NCBI GenBank assembly: GCA_016214955.1
Contig: JACRMN010000002.1
Coordinates: 124,001-188,000, forward strand
Reading direction: 5' to 3'
From: Deltaproteobacteria bacterium
GTDB lineage: Bacteria > Myxococcota > Myxococcia > Myxococcales > Anaeromyxobacteraceae
Length of the DNA stretch: 64,000 nt
Shown here: one piece after another, positions 1 to 9,545 of the stretch
How positions within the stretch are numbered: position 1 is the first letter of the stretch
How the letters are laid out: every line of letters begins with the position of its first letter
Notes under the pieces: model-generated
What the model was told of the DNA's origin: nothing
Database searches by the model: none
What the model saw: only the letters and a program-made list of their open reading frames with translations
Program-made: the position numbers and the translations under genes

Positions 1-1076
1 GCGGAGATGCGCGCCTCCTCCTCCGGCGGCCAGTAGGGCAGGGGGAAGGAGCGCCCCAGAAGCTCCTCGGCCTCGTACCCCACCATCTTGCAGAAGGCCG
101 GGTTCACGTAGACCACCCGGCCCTCCATGTCGATGGCCCGCATGCCGGTGTGGAGCGAGTCCTCCATGCTCTTGCGGAAGGCGTGCTCGGCGCGCAGCTC
201 GTGCTCGGTGCGCAGCCGCCCCTGGATGTGGCGCCGCAGCGCCCACAGGTTCCAGAGCATCGCGCCCGCCAGCCCCACCAGCGCCGCGGTGATCAGCGTC
301 TGCAGGAGCCGCGTCTCCACCGGGTAGGAGGCCAGGTGGAGCACCAGGCCGTGGCCCGGCGGCTCCAGCACCACCTGGTGGGCGAGCTCGCCGGGCTCGT
401 CCACCTCGACGTTGGACTTGGCGGCCAGCACGTTGCCGGAGGCGTCGCGCACCGTCACCCGGTGCCGCTCGGCGAGCCACCAGGGCACCAGCCCGGCCAG
501 GAGCGCCTCGGCCGAGTAGACGCCCACCACCGCGCCCACCCGCTGCCCGCCGCGGTAGCGCGGCACGTAGACCTCGAAGCGGTGGACGCCGTCGGCGGCG
601 TAGGGCACGCCCCAGGCCGCCTTGCCGGTGCCCATCGCCAGCCGGTAGGGCGTCTCGCCGTCGGCGCCGGTGAAGGGCCAGGCGGTCCCGGCCGCCTGCG
701 GCACCGGGGCGCTGGCGGTGACCGCGCCCCACTCGTCGAGGAGCGCCACCTGGTAGAGGCCGGGGCTGGTGGGGAGCAGGTGGGCCACCTGCAGGTCGAG
801 CGCCGCCTGGTCGATGGGCCGGCCGGCGGCGCGCCGCTCCAGCTCCCGGAACTGCTCGACGTCGCGGTGCAGCGCGAAGCGGATGTTCTGCTCCACCCAG
901 AGGATGTCGCGGATCAGCGACTCGCGGGCCTCCTCGCTCTCCTGGCGGTGCTTGACCCAGAGGAGCCCCAGGAAGACGAGAACGAAGAGCGCGATGGAGA
1001 CCCGCGGCGCGTGCCAGAGCCAGTGGCTGCCGGGGCGCTCGCGGCGATCGCCGGGGGGTGGCGCGAGGGAGGTCAT
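1..1076 (-). CDS. PAS-containing sensor histidine kinase, N-terminal part (DctB-like), cut by window edge
   Basis: I read about 358 residues on the minus strand from an ATG at 1076; the protein continues beyond position 1. A hydrophobic segment lies near residues 25-40, then a periplasmic region of about 220 residues that looks like a Cache-type sensor, a second membrane segment near residues 255-280, and a PAS domain that reaches the edge (motifs RAIDMEGRVVYVNPAFCKMV and VGYEAEELLG). This order is typical of DctB-like kinases sensing organic acids. The kinase core lies outside the window, so histidine kinase is inferred from architecture. It is divergent from a TRAP binding protein 74 bp away; such pairs often regulate C4-dicarboxylate or related uptake. 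Confidence 0.8.
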   Translation of the reverse strand, partial: MTSLAPPPGDRRERPGSHWLWHAPRVSIALFVLVFLGLLWVKHRQESEEARESLIRDILWVEQNIRFALHRDVEQFRELERRAAGRPIDQAALDLQVAHLLPTSPGLYQVALLDEWGAVTASAPVPQAAGTAWPFTGADGETPYRLAMGTGKAAWGVPYAADGVHRFEVYVPRYRGGQRVGAVVGVYSAEALLAGLVPWWLAERHRVTVRDASGNVLAAKSNVEVDEPGELAHQVVLEPPGHGLVLHLASYPVETRLLQTLITAALVGLAGAMLWNLWALRRHIQGRLRTEHELRAEHAFRKSMEDSLHTGMRAIDMEGRVVYVNPAFCKMVGYEAEELLGRSFPLPYWPPEEEARIS

Positions 1077-1150
1077 GCGGCAGGGCCATCCTGCCGAGAG
1101 TGGGGCCGGGGGCGCAACCCCGCGCCCGCGGCTGCTATGCTCCCCGCCCC

Positions 1151-2164
1151 GTGCGCCGCCTCGCCCCGCTCCTGCTCGCCGCCCTGGCCCTGCCCGGCAC
1201 CGCCCGCGCCCAGCGCCCCATCGTGCTGCGCTTCAGCCACGTGGTGGCGCTGGACACGCCCAAGGGGCAGGCCGCCGAGCTCTTCCGGCGGCGCGCCGGG
1301 GAGCTGACGGGCGGCAAGGTGCGGGTGGAGGTGCACCCCGGCGGCCAGCTCTACAAGGACAACGAGGAGATCGAGGCGCTGCAGCTCGGGGCGGTGCAGA
1401 TGCTGGCCCCCTCGCTCTCCAAGTTCGGCGTGCTGGGGATGCGGGAGTTCGAGGCCTTCGACCTGCCGTTCCTCTTCGACGACTACGGCGAGCTGCGCCG
1501 GGTGGTGGACGGCCCGGTGGGACGGGCGCTGCTGCAGAAGCTGGAGCCGCGCGGCATCCTGGGCCTCGCCTACTGGGACAACGGCTTCAAGTCCTTCTCC
1601 GCCAACGTGCCGCTGCGCCGGCCCGAGGACTTCCGCGGCCTGCGGATGCGCATCCAGGCCTCGGGGGTGCTCGACGCCCAGATGCGGGCGCTGGGGGCGG
1701 TGCCGCAGGTGCTGCCCTTCCCCGACGTCTACGGCGCGCTGGCGGCCGGCGTGGTGGACGGCACCGAGAACCCCATCTCCAACCTCTACACCCAGCGGAT
1801 GCACGAGGTGCAGAAGCACCTCACCCTCACCCGCCACGGCTACCTGGGCTACGCCGTCATCGCCAACAAGCGCTTCTGGGAGGCGCTGCCGGCCGAGGTG
1901 CGCCGGGCGCTGCACCAGGCGCTGGCCGAGGCCACGCAGCACGCCAACCGCATCGCCCGCCAGGCCAACGACGAGGCGCTCCTGGCCGTGCGCCGCGCCG
2001 GCACCACCCAGGTGCACGAGCCCACCCGCGAGGAGCGGGCGCGGCTGCTGCGCGCGCTCCTCCCGGTGCACCGCGCCGCCGAGGAGCGCGTCGGCAAGGA
2101 CCTGGTGCGGGCCATCTACGCCGCCACCGGCTTCGACCCCGAGCAACGCGCTCCGGCCCCCTAA
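1151..2164 (+). CDS. TRAP transporter solute-binding protein, DctP family
   Basis: Periplasmic binding component of a TRAP uptake system for organic acids. The frame is open upstream, but the GTG at 1151 is chosen because it gives a clean signal peptide (MRRLAPLLLAALALPGTARA). The mature protein of about 317 residues has DctP hallmarks: a start rich in LRFSHVV, GGQLYKDNEEIEALQLGAVQM, and the ligand-binding Arg region RGLRMRIQASGV followed by VVDGTENP. No dctQ or dctM membrane genes follow; a terminator-poor gap leads into livK. It therefore looks like an orphan binding protein, perhaps a co-sensor for the divergent DctB-like kinase or the partner of permease genes elsewhere. The ligand cannot be told from the sequence. 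Confidence 0.88.
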   Translation: MRRLAPLLLAALALPGTARAQRPIVLRFSHVVALDTPKGQAAELFRRRAGELTGGKVRVEVHPGGQLYKDNEEIEALQLGAVQMLAPSLSKFGVLGMREFEAFDLPFLFDDYGELRRVVDGPVGRALLQKLEPRGILGLAYWDNGFKSFSANVPLRRPEDFRGLRMRIQASGVLDAQMRALGAVPQVLPFPDVYGALAAGVVDGTENPISNLYTQRMHEVQKHLTLTRHGYLGYAVIANKRFWEALPAEVRRALHQALAEATQHANRIARQANDEALLAVRRAGTTQVHEPTREERARLLRALLPVHRAAEERVGKDLVRAIYAATGFDPEQRAPAP

Positions 2165-2270
2165 GCTCCCGCCGGGCGGGCGGATTCGGCGGGATGCGGT
2201 TCTCCACAATGGCGGGAGCAGCCGCCGCTGTGCCACCGTCCGCACACCCGCATTCCCTCGGAGGACCAAC

Positions 2271-3425
2271 ATGCAGAAGCGAATTGCGTCGATGCTGGCC
2301 GCGCTGCTCGTCCCCGCACTGGCCGCCGCCGCCCCCGTGAAGATCGGCATCATCAACTCGATGACCGGCCCGCAGGCCCCCATCGGCGAGAGCCTGACCA
2401 ACGGCATGAAGCTGGCCGAGGAGGACCTCAAGGCCAAGGGCATCGACCTGCAGCTCGTCTGGGAGGACGACACCGGCAAGCCGCAGGTGGGCCTCTCGGC
2501 GGTGGAGAAGCTGGCCAGCCGCGACAACGTGGTCGGCATCGTCGGCGCCTACACCTCGGCGGTGACCAACGCCGTTGCCAAGAAGGCCAACGACTACAAG
2601 GTCCCGCTCGTCAACCCCGTGGCCTCCAAGGAGGAGATCACGCGGCAGGGCTACAAGTACGTCTTCCGCGTCTCGGCCACGACCGAGGACTACGCCGCCA
2701 TCCTCCTCGACATGGCCAACTCGCTCGGCAAGGCCGCCAGCATCGCCATCCTCAACGAGAACACCGACTTCGGCGTCTCCGGGGCCAAGAGCGCCAAGGC
2801 CATCGCCGAGAAGCGGGGCATCAAGGTGGTGTTCGAGGAGGCCTACTCGCCGGGCTCGCCCGACTACCGCTCCACCCTCTCCAAGGTGAAGGCCGCCAGC
2901 CCCGAGCTGGTGTTCATGGTCTCCTACGTGGCCGACGCCATCCTGCTCATGCGGCAGTCGCGCGAGATCGGCCTGTCCCCCAAGGCCTTCCTGGGCGCCG
3001 GCGCCGGTTTCTCCACCGACAAGTTCGCCAGCGAGCAGGAGATCTCCAACGCCGTCTTCTCCTCGACCCAGTGGACCCCCAGCGCCAGCTGGCCGGGCGC
3101 CAAGGAGTTCGGCGATCGCTACCAGAAGCGGTTCGGCAAGGTGCCGCCCTACCACGCCGCCAACGCCTACGCCGCGCTGATGGTCATGGCCGACGCCGCC
3201 TCCAAGGCCGGCGGCGACCGCGAGAAGCTGGCCGCCAACCTGCGCGCCGGCAAGTGGGACGGCATCTTCGGCGAGGTGAAGTTCCAGGACTTCGACGGGT
3301 ACCAGGGCCAGAACAAGCACCAGATGCTGGTGGAGCAGGTGCAGGCCGGGAAGTTCGTCACCGTCTGGCCGCAGAAGTTCGCCAACGGCAAGGCCATCTA
3401 CCCGTTCCCCGGCTGGAAGAAGTAG
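2271..3425 (+). CDS. livK: Branched-chain amino acid ABC transporter substrate-binding protein
   Basis: Periplasmic type I binding protein of 384 residues with a signal peptide ending near residue 20 (ALAAAA) and a mature start APVKIGIINSMTGPQAPIGE, characteristic of the LivK/Peripla_BP_6 family. A good ribosome site, GGAGGA, lies 5 bases before the ATG. It heads livK-livH-livM-livG-livF. The family binds Leu/Ile/Val, but related proteins bind amides, urea or aromatic acids, so the ligand is a family-level inference. A strong hairpin separates it from the membrane genes, which would allow the binding protein to be made in excess. Confidence 0.92.
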   Translation: MQKRIASMLAALLVPALAAAAPVKIGIINSMTGPQAPIGESLTNGMKLAEEDLKAKGIDLQLVWEDDTGKPQVGLSAVEKLASRDNVVGIVGAYTSAVTNAVAKKANDYKVPLVNPVASKEEITRQGYKYVFRVSATTEDYAAILLDMANSLGKAASIAILNENTDFGVSGAKSAKAIAEKRGIKVVFEEAYSPGSPDYRSTLSKVKAASPELVFMVSYVADAILLMRQSREIGLSPKAFLGAGAGFSTDKFASEQEISNAVFSSTQWTPSASWPGAKEFGDRYQKRFGKVPPYHAANAYAALMVMADAASKAGGDREKLAANLRAGKWDGIFGEVKFQDFDGYQGQNKHQMLVEQVQAGKFVTVWPQKFANGKAIYPFPGWKK

Positions 3426-3436
3426 CCACCCCGCCG

Positions 3437-3466
3437 CCACCCGCCCCGCCGTCGAGGGGCGGGTGG
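3437..3466 (+). terminator. Hairpin between livK and livH (attenuator-like)
   Basis: A perfect 11-bp stem (CCACCCGCCCC / GGGGCGGGTGG) with an 8-base loop lies between the livK stop and the livH ribosome site. There is no T-run, so it is more likely a partial terminator or a 3' stabiliser of the livK message than a full stop. Confidence 0.5.
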
Positions 3467-3497
3467 CCGCCACGCACCCTTCACCCCGGAGGACGGG

Positions 3498-4370
3498 ATG
3501 ATCGTGTTCTTGCAGTCGCTCCTGAGCGGCGTGCTGGTGGGCGGGGTCTACGCGCTCATCGGCATCGGGCTCACCATCATCTTCGGGGTGATGCGCATCA
3601 TCAACTTCGCCCACGGCGATCTCCTGATGGTGGGCATGTACCTGACCTTCTTCATCTTCACGCTGCTGGGGATCGACCCCTTCCTCTCCATCCTGGTCAG
3701 CATCCCGCTGATGTTCCTGCTCGGCGCCTTCCTGCAGAAGGTCTTCATCAACCGGGTGCTCAACGCCCTGCCCCAGAACCAGATCCTGCTGACCATCGGG
3801 CTCGGGCTGGTGATGAGCAACACCGCCATGCTGCTCTTCACCTCCGACTACCGCATCCTCACCACCAGCTACTCCTCGGGCTCGGTCAGCCTGGGCGGCC
3901 TCTCCATCTCCACCCCGCTCCTGCTCTCCTTCCTCATCACCGCCGCCATCACCGCCTTCCTCTACTGGTTCCTGCTCAAGACCGACATCGGCCAGGCCAT
4001 CCGCGCCACCGCCCAGGACCGCGACGCCGCCCAGCTCATGGGCATCAACGTCAAGCGCATGAGCGTGCTGGCCACCGGCCTGGGCGCGGCGCTGGCCGGT
4101 ACCGCCGGCGCCCTCATCTCACCCACCTACTACATCTACCCGCAGGTGGGCTCGGCCTTCACGCTCAAGGCCTTCGTCATCGTGGTGCTGGGCGGCATGG
4201 GCTCGATCATCGGCGCCACCATGGGGGGCATCATCATCGGCGTCACCGAGTCGCTGGCAGCCGTCACGCCCTTCATCGGCTCGGGCCTGAAGGAGGCGGT
4301 GGTCTTCCTGCTCTTCCTCCTGGTGCTGCTCTTCCGCCCTGCCGGCCTGCTCGGAAAGTCGAGGATGTGA
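3498..4370 (+). CDS. livH: Branched-chain amino acid ABC transporter permease LivH
   Basis: Inner membrane permease of 290 residues, the usual LivH length. It starts at an ATG preceded by GGAGGACGGG. Family signatures are visible: the N-terminal GGVYALIGIGLTIIFGVMRI INFAHGD region (residues about 14-41) and the cytoplasmic EAA-like loop around ATAQDRDAAQLMGINVKRM (residues about 172-191), which contacts the ATPase. About eight hydrophobic segments are present. It pairs with LivM to form the channel; its stop codon is followed 2 bases later by the livM start, so the two are translated together. Confidence 0.95.
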   Translation: MIVFLQSLLSGVLVGGVYALIGIGLTIIFGVMRIINFAHGDLLMVGMYLTFFIFTLLGIDPFLSILVSIPLMFLLGAFLQKVFINRVLNALPQNQILLTIGLGLVMSNTAMLLFTSDYRILTTSYSSGSVSLGGLSISTPLLLSFLITAAITAFLYWFLLKTDIGQAIRATAQDRDAAQLMGINVKRMSVLATGLGAALAGTAGALISPTYYIYPQVGSAFTLKAFVIVVLGGMGSIIGATMGGIIIGVTESLAAVTPFIGSGLKEAVVFLLFLLVLLFRPAGLLGKSRM

Positions 4371-4372
4371 CG

Positions 4373-5449
4373 ATGCTGCGTGCGCGAAAGCCGGCCCGTG
4401 GCCTGGCCGCCCTGCCGCTGGTCCTCGCCGTCGTGGCGACGATCCTGCTCTGCCTGTTCCCGGCGGTGGTGAGCAGCCCCTACACCCTCCACGTGATGAT
4501 CCTGATCTTCCTCTCCGTCGTGCAGGGGGAGAGCTGGAACGTCCTCGGTGGCTACACCGGCCAGTACTCGGTGGGCCACGCCGCCTACTTCGGCATGGGC
4601 GCCTACGTCACCATCATGCTGCTGCAGTTCAAGGGCATCGCCCCCTGGTACGGCATGTGGGCGGCGGTGGCGGCGGCCATCGTGCTGGGCCTGGTGATCG
4701 GCTCCATCACCTTCCGCCTGCGCGGCCCCTACTTCGTGCTGGCCTCCATCGCCGTGGCCGAGATCATCCGGCTCGTCACCCTCAACTGGAAGGAGGTCAC
4801 CAACGGTGCCGAGGGGATCCTGCTCTCCGGCGTGCCGCCTCTCAAGATCGGCGAGACGGTGATCACCGACTGGAGCAGCAAGGTGCCCTTCTACTACGCC
4901 GGACTGGCGCTGGCGGTGCTCACCATCCTGGTGAACTACGCGGTGCAGCACTCCAAGCTCGGCTACTACTTCCAGGCCATCCGCGAGGACCAGGACGCCG
5001 CCCACTCCCTGGGCATCCCGCTGGCCCGCTACAAGAACATCGCGCTGGCCATCTCGGCCTTCTTCACCGCCTGGTCCGGCGCCTTCTACGGCCTCTACGT
5101 GGGCTTCGTGGACCCGAGCACGGTGCAGACGGTGGAGGTCTCGGTCTCCATCGTCCTCATCTGCATCATCGGCGGCATCGGCACCATCCTCGGGCCCGTG
5201 GTCGGCTCCCTGGTGCTCGTGCCGCTGGCCGAGGCGCTGCGCTCCAACCTCATCGCCGACGGCCTCTTCGCCCTGGGGCTGGACCCGACCTCGCGCACCG
5301 GCCTCTTCCTCAAGGAGAACCTGGCCCACGCCCACGTCCTCATCTACGGCATCCTGGTGGTGGTGGTGATCCTCTTCATGCCCGACGGCGTCCTCGGCTA
5401 CGTGAAGGCCGTGACCCGCAAGCGCGCCACCCGGACGGAGGCGGCATGA
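4373..5449 (+). CDS. livM: Branched-chain amino acid ABC transporter permease LivM
   Basis: Second inner membrane permease, 358 residues from the ATG at 4373, immediately after the livH stop. It contains the LivM signatures GYTGQYSVGHAAYFGMGAYV (residues about 61-80), RLRGPYFVLASIAVAEI and the coupling loop REDQDAAHSLGIPLARYKN, with around ten hydrophobic segments. The frame is open far upstream inside livH, but the hydrophobic start and spacing support 4373. The last codons overlap the livG start (ATGA). It forms the heterodimeric channel with LivH. Confidence 0.95.
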   Translation: MLRARKPARGLAALPLVLAVVATILLCLFPAVVSSPYTLHVMILIFLSVVQGESWNVLGGYTGQYSVGHAAYFGMGAYVTIMLLQFKGIAPWYGMWAAVAAAIVLGLVIGSITFRLRGPYFVLASIAVAEIIRLVTLNWKEVTNGAEGILLSGVPPLKIGETVITDWSSKVPFYYAGLALAVLTILVNYAVQHSKLGYYFQAIREDQDAAHSLGIPLARYKNIALAISAFFTAWSGAFYGLYVGFVDPSTVQTVEVSVSIVLICIIGGIGTILGPVVGSLVLVPLAEALRSNLIADGLFALGLDPTSRTGLFLKENLAHAHVLIYGILVVVVILFMPDGVLGYVKAVTRKRATRTEAA

Positions 5450-6163
5450 GCGCGCCCATCCTGGAGATCAAGCAGGTCTACAAGCTCTTCGGCGGCCTGG
5501 CGGCCAACTCCGACGTCTCCTTCCAGATGGAGGAGGGCATGATCCTGGGGCTCATCGGCCCCAACGGCGCCGGCAAGACGACGCTCTTCAACTGCATCAC
5601 CGGCTACTACCCGCCCACCCGGGGCGAGGTGCTCTTCCAGGGCAAGCGCCTCAACGGGCTCGAGCCCGACCAGGTGTGCAAGCTGGGCATGGCCCGCACC
5701 TGGCAGAAGGTGCGGCCGCTCGCCAAGATGACGGTGCTCGACAACGTCATGGTGGGGGCGCTGTGCCGGACCGGCTCCCTCAAGGTGGCCCGCGACATCG
5801 CCCTGGAGCAGCTCCACGTCGTCAAGCTGGAGCACAAGAACGGCTTCCTGGCCGGCGGGTTGCCCATCGGCGAGCGCAAGAAGCTGGAGGTGGCCCGGGT
5901 GCTGGCCACCAAGCCGACGCTGCTCCTGCTCGACGAGGTCATGGGCGGCCTCAACCCGGCCGAGAGCGACGAGATCATCCAGCTCATCCTCGACCTCAAG
6001 AAGCGCGGTCTGACCCAGATGGTCATCGAGCACGACATGAAGGCCATCATGCGCATCAGCGACCGCATCGTGGTGCTCAACTCGGGCGCCAAGCTGGCCG
6101 AGGGGCTGCCGCAGGAGATCGTCAGCAACAAGGACGTGATCACCGCCTACCTGGGAGACGCCC

Positions 6164-6171
<8 letters not shown>
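5446..6171 (+). CDS. livG: Branched-chain amino acid ABC transporter ATP-binding protein LivG
   Basis: Cytoplasmic ATPase of 241 residues starting with an ATG that overlaps the livM stop by 4 bases. Walker A GPNGAGKTT is at residues about 38-46, Walker B LLLLDEVMGGL near 158-168, followed by the switch histidine in MVIEHDMKAIM. The signature loop is divergent: the expected LSxGQ is replaced by LPIGERKKLEVARVL, as in many LivG proteins. It is somewhat short for the family (about 250). It pairs with LivF to power LivHM. Confidence 0.95.
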
Positions 6172-6877
<706 letters not shown>

Positions 6878-6941
6878 CGCCCCCGGGCAGGCCCCCGGCT
6901 GCTTCTCCTGGGGCGGGGGGCCAGGGCCCCCGGCGACACGG

Positions 6942-8693
6942 CTACCGCGCGTCCCAGCCGAAGGCCTCGCGCTCGAAGGCGTCGTCGGCCAGCGACTTCA
7001 CCAGCTCGTCGTCGTTGACGTCGATCCGGCGGAGGTTGCCGCGCACGCTGTGGCGCACCCGCCGGGCGAAGACCCGGGCGATCTCCAGCTCCCGGGCCGC
7101 CTGCTCCTCGCCCTTCTCCTGCAGGGCGGCGCTGACGCGCGAGAGCACGCAGGCGAAGACGAACATGTCGATGAGGATGTCGGCCAGGCGCCTGGTGGCG
7201 AACTGCTTGCCGATGATGCCCTTGCCGTGCTTGCGCAGGATGCGGTCGGCGGCCCAGGCCACCTCGCGCACCTCCTCCTCGAACTCCTCGGCCTGCGGCT
7301 CCAGGGCCTTGTGCAGCTTGGTGAAGCCGCGGTTGTCGCCCACCAGGCCGGTGCGGATGGCGGCGGTCTTCTTGGCGTAGTCGGAGAGCACGCCGAAGCC
7401 CTTGATGGGGTCGGCCAGCACGCCCTTCATCGTCTGGGAGACGTCCTTGAGCTGGGCCGCCACCTGGTTGATGCCGGTGAGGGCGATGAAGAGCCGGAGG
7501 ATGTCGTTGGTGCCCTCGAAGAGGCGGTTGATGCGGGCGTCGCGGACCACGCGCTCGTAGGGGTATTCGCGCATGTAGCCGTTGCCGCCGGCCACCTGCA
7601 GCGCCTCGTCGGCGGTGCGCCACAGCGCCTCGGTGGCGAAGACCTTGGAGATGGCCGCCTCCACCGCGTAGTCCTCGTAGCCGCCGTCGATGAGGCCGGC
7701 CACCACGGTGACCACCGACTCCGAGGCGTAGCAGTCCACCACCATGTCGCCGATCTTCTGCTTCACCAGGCCGAAGCTGGAGATGGGCTGGCCGAACTGC
7801 TTGCGCTCCTTGGCCTGCTTGGTGGCGAGCGAGATCAGGGACTTCATGCCGCCGACGCAGCCCCCGCCCAGGCCGGTGCGGCCCGAGTTCAGGATCTTCA
7901 TGGCGTTCTTGAAGCCCTTGCCCACGCCGCCGAGCACGTGGTCGGCGGTGAGCCGCACGTCCTCGAAGAGCACGGTGGTGGTGTTGGAGGCGCGGATGCC
8001 CATCTTGTCCTCGTGGGGACCGTGGGAGACGCCCTTCATGTCGGAGGTGACGACGAAGGCGGTCAGCTGGGCCTTGCCGCCGTCGCCCGGGACCGGGGTC
8101 TTGGCGAACACCGTGTAGAACTGGGCGATCCCGCCGTTGGTGATCCAGAGCTTGTCGCCGTTGAGGACCCAGTCGTTGCCGTCGCGCACCGCGGTGGTGC
8201 GCACCGCGGCGGCGTCGGAGCCGGCGCCGGGCTCGGTGAGGCAGAAGGCGGCGATCATCTCGCCGGTGGCCAGCCTGGGCAGCCAGCGCTTCTTCTGCTC
8301 CGGGGTCCCGAAGAGGAGGAGCCCGCGCATGCCGATGGAGCTGTGGGCGCCGACGGTGAGGGCCACCGAGCCATCGTGGCGCGCGATCTCCTGCAGCACC
8401 CGCGAGTAGGCCGCCGAGCCGAAGCCCATGCCGCCGAACTCCTCGGGGATGATGAGGCCGAAGAGGCCGAAGGACTTGAGCTCCTCGATGAACTCCTTCG
8501 GCATCTCGCCGGCCAGGTCCCACTCGCGGAAGTCCTTCTGCCGCGGCGCCAGGAGCTGGTTCACCGAGGCCAGCACCTGCTCCAGCATCTCCTGCTCCCC
8601 CTTCTTCATGGTGGGGAAGGGGACGAGCATCTCCTCGAGCACCTGGCCCATGCACAGGGACTGCACGAAGCTGGCGCTGCTCTTGTCGATCAC
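6942..8693 (-). CDS. Acyl-CoA dehydrogenase (long, ACAD9/VLCAD-like form)
   Basis: FAD enzyme that would oxidise acyl-CoA to enoyl-CoA in beta-oxidation or in branched-chain or aromatic acid breakdown. It has 583 residues, against about 380 for short forms; the extra C-terminal helical domain (from about residue 430) is typical of VLCAD/ACAD9-like enzymes. Seen: the flavin signature AFCLTEPGAGSDAAAVRT (residues about 149-166), the substrate loop, and the second signature with the catalytic glutamate in NRLFEGTNDILRLFI (near 391-405). The start is GTG with GGGAGG 6 bases upstream. A TetR gene is divergent, with a 20-bp operator in the shared gap, so repression by that regulator is likely. Confidence 0.93.
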   Translation of the reverse strand: MIDKSSASFVQSLCMGQVLEEMLVPFPTMKKGEQEMLEQVLASVNQLLAPRQKDFREWDLAGEMPKEFIEELKSFGLFGLIIPEEFGGMGFGSAAYSRVLQEIARHDGSVALTVGAHSSIGMRGLLLFGTPEQKKRWLPRLATGEMIAAFCLTEPGAGSDAAAVRTTAVRDGNDWVLNGDKLWITNGGIAQFYTVFAKTPVPGDGGKAQLTAFVVTSDMKGVSHGPHEDKMGIRASNTTTVLFEDVRLTADHVLGGVGKGFKNAMKILNSGRTGLGGGCVGGMKSLISLATKQAKERKQFGQPISSFGLVKQKIGDMVVDCYASESVVTVVAGLIDGGYEDYAVEAAISKVFATEALWRTADEALQVAGGNGYMREYPYERVVRDARINRLFEGTNDILRLFIALTGINQVAAQLKDVSQTMKGVLADPIKGFGVLSDYAKKTAAIRTGLVGDNRGFTKLHKALEPQAEEFEEEVREVAWAADRILRKHGKGIIGKQFATRRLADILIDMFVFACVLSRVSAALQEKGEEQAARELEIARVFARRVRHSVRGNLRRIDVNDDELVKSLADDAFEREAFGWDAR

Positions 8694-8809
8694 GGGGAGC
8701 CTCCCAGGCCGTTGAGGAGTCGACGCTAGCAGAATGACGCGTCGCGTCCAAGGGGGACCGATTCGGGAATCAGTCGAAGGGGTCAGACCGCCCCGCGCGG
8801 GCCTTGAGA

Positions 8810-8829
8810 AACCGAACGGTCGTGCTATT
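8810..8829. promoter_or_regulatory. TetR operator copy 1
   Basis: A 20-base site, AACCGAACGGTCGTGCTATT, with the near-palindromic core ACCG-AA-CGGT lies in the gap between the acyl-CoA dehydrogenase and tetR. An identical copy in the opposite orientation is at 9498-9517, on the other side of tetR. This pattern is expected for autoregulation by a TetR repressor that also controls its neighbours. Confidence 0.7.
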
Positions 8830-8837
8830 CATGGCCG

Positions 8838-9449
8838 GTGCGAAAGGGCGAGGCCACGCGCGAGGCGGTGATCGGGCTGGCGCTCTCGCACGCCGCCGAG
8901 GTCGGGCTCAACGGCGTCACGCTGGGCGTGCTCGCCGGCAGGGCCCGGCTCTCCAAGAGCGGCCTCTTCGCCCACTTCCGCTCCAAGGAGGCGCTCCAGC
9001 TGGCGGTGCTGGAGGAGGCCATCCGCCGCTTCGGCGAGGCGGTGGTGGCGCCGGCGCTGGCCAGGCCCCGCGGCGAGCCGCGCCTGGCGGCCCTGTTCCG
9101 CAACTACCTGGTCTGGATCCGCGGCAACAAGGGTGGCACCGGCTGCATCTTCCAGTCGCTGAGCGAGGAGTACGACGACAGGCCCGGCCCGGTCCGCGAC
9201 CGGCTGGTGCGCGCCCTCTCCGACTGGCGCGCGGCGCTGGCCCGGGCCACGGCCCAGGCGGTGGAGGAGGGCCACTTCCGCGCCGGGGTCGAGCCCGACC
9301 AGGTGGCCTACGAGCTCGTCGGCATCGCCAAGGTCTACCACGAGTCGTACAAGCTGCTCGCCGACCCCGGCGCCCAGGACCGGGCGCAGCGCGCCTTCGA
9401 GCGGCTGCTCGCCGAGGCCCGCGCCGCGCCGGCCCGGCGCCGGCGCTGA
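8838..9449 (+). CDS. TetR/AcrR family transcriptional regulator
   Basis: Repressor of 203 residues starting at a GTG. The N-terminal helix-turn-helix is clear (residues about 8-55: GVTLGVLAGRARLSKSGLFA then HFRSKEALQLAVLEEA). The C-terminal ligand domain contains NYLVWIRGNKGGTGCIFQSL, seen in TetR members with a TetR_C_6-type domain. It lies between two inverted copies of a 20-bp operator, with acyl-CoA dehydrogenase on one side and an alpha/beta hydrolase on the other. That context suggests control of an acyl or ester degradation function with an acyl-CoA-like inducer; the inducer is a guess. Confidence 0.92.
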   Translation: MRKGEATREAVIGLALSHAAEVGLNGVTLGVLAGRARLSKSGLFAHFRSKEALQLAVLEEAIRRFGEAVVAPALARPRGEPRLAALFRNYLVWIRGNKGGTGCIFQSLSEEYDDRPGPVRDRLVRALSDWRAALARATAQAVEEGHFRAGVEPDQVAYELVGIAKVYHESYKLLADPGAQDRAQRAFERLLAEARAAPARRRR

Positions 9450-9497
9450 ACGGCACCGGGGCTCCCGGGGTGAATCCCGGGGCTCCCGCGCCCACTA

Positions 9498-9517
9498 AAT
9501 AGCACGACCGTTCGGTT
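9498..9517. promoter_or_regulatory. TetR operator copy 2
   Basis: AATAGCACGACCGTTCGGTT is the exact reverse complement of the site at 8810-8829. It sits 28 bases before the start codon of the alpha/beta hydrolase, where a bound repressor would cover the promoter or the early transcript. Confidence 0.7.
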
Positions 9518-9545
9518 GTGAATTGGGAGGGGAAGGAGCGAGGAG

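Noticed and set aside
150-1307. Long plus-strand open frame opposite the sensor kinase
   Set aside because: It is a mirror of the kinase gene in GC-rich DNA; its residues are Ala/Gly/His/Arg-rich with no family pattern, while the minus strand gives a clear sensor and PAS domain.
7050-8729. Plus-strand open frame of 559 codons opposite the acyl-CoA dehydrogenase
   Set aside because: No domain pattern; the opposite strand has all acyl-CoA dehydrogenase signatures.
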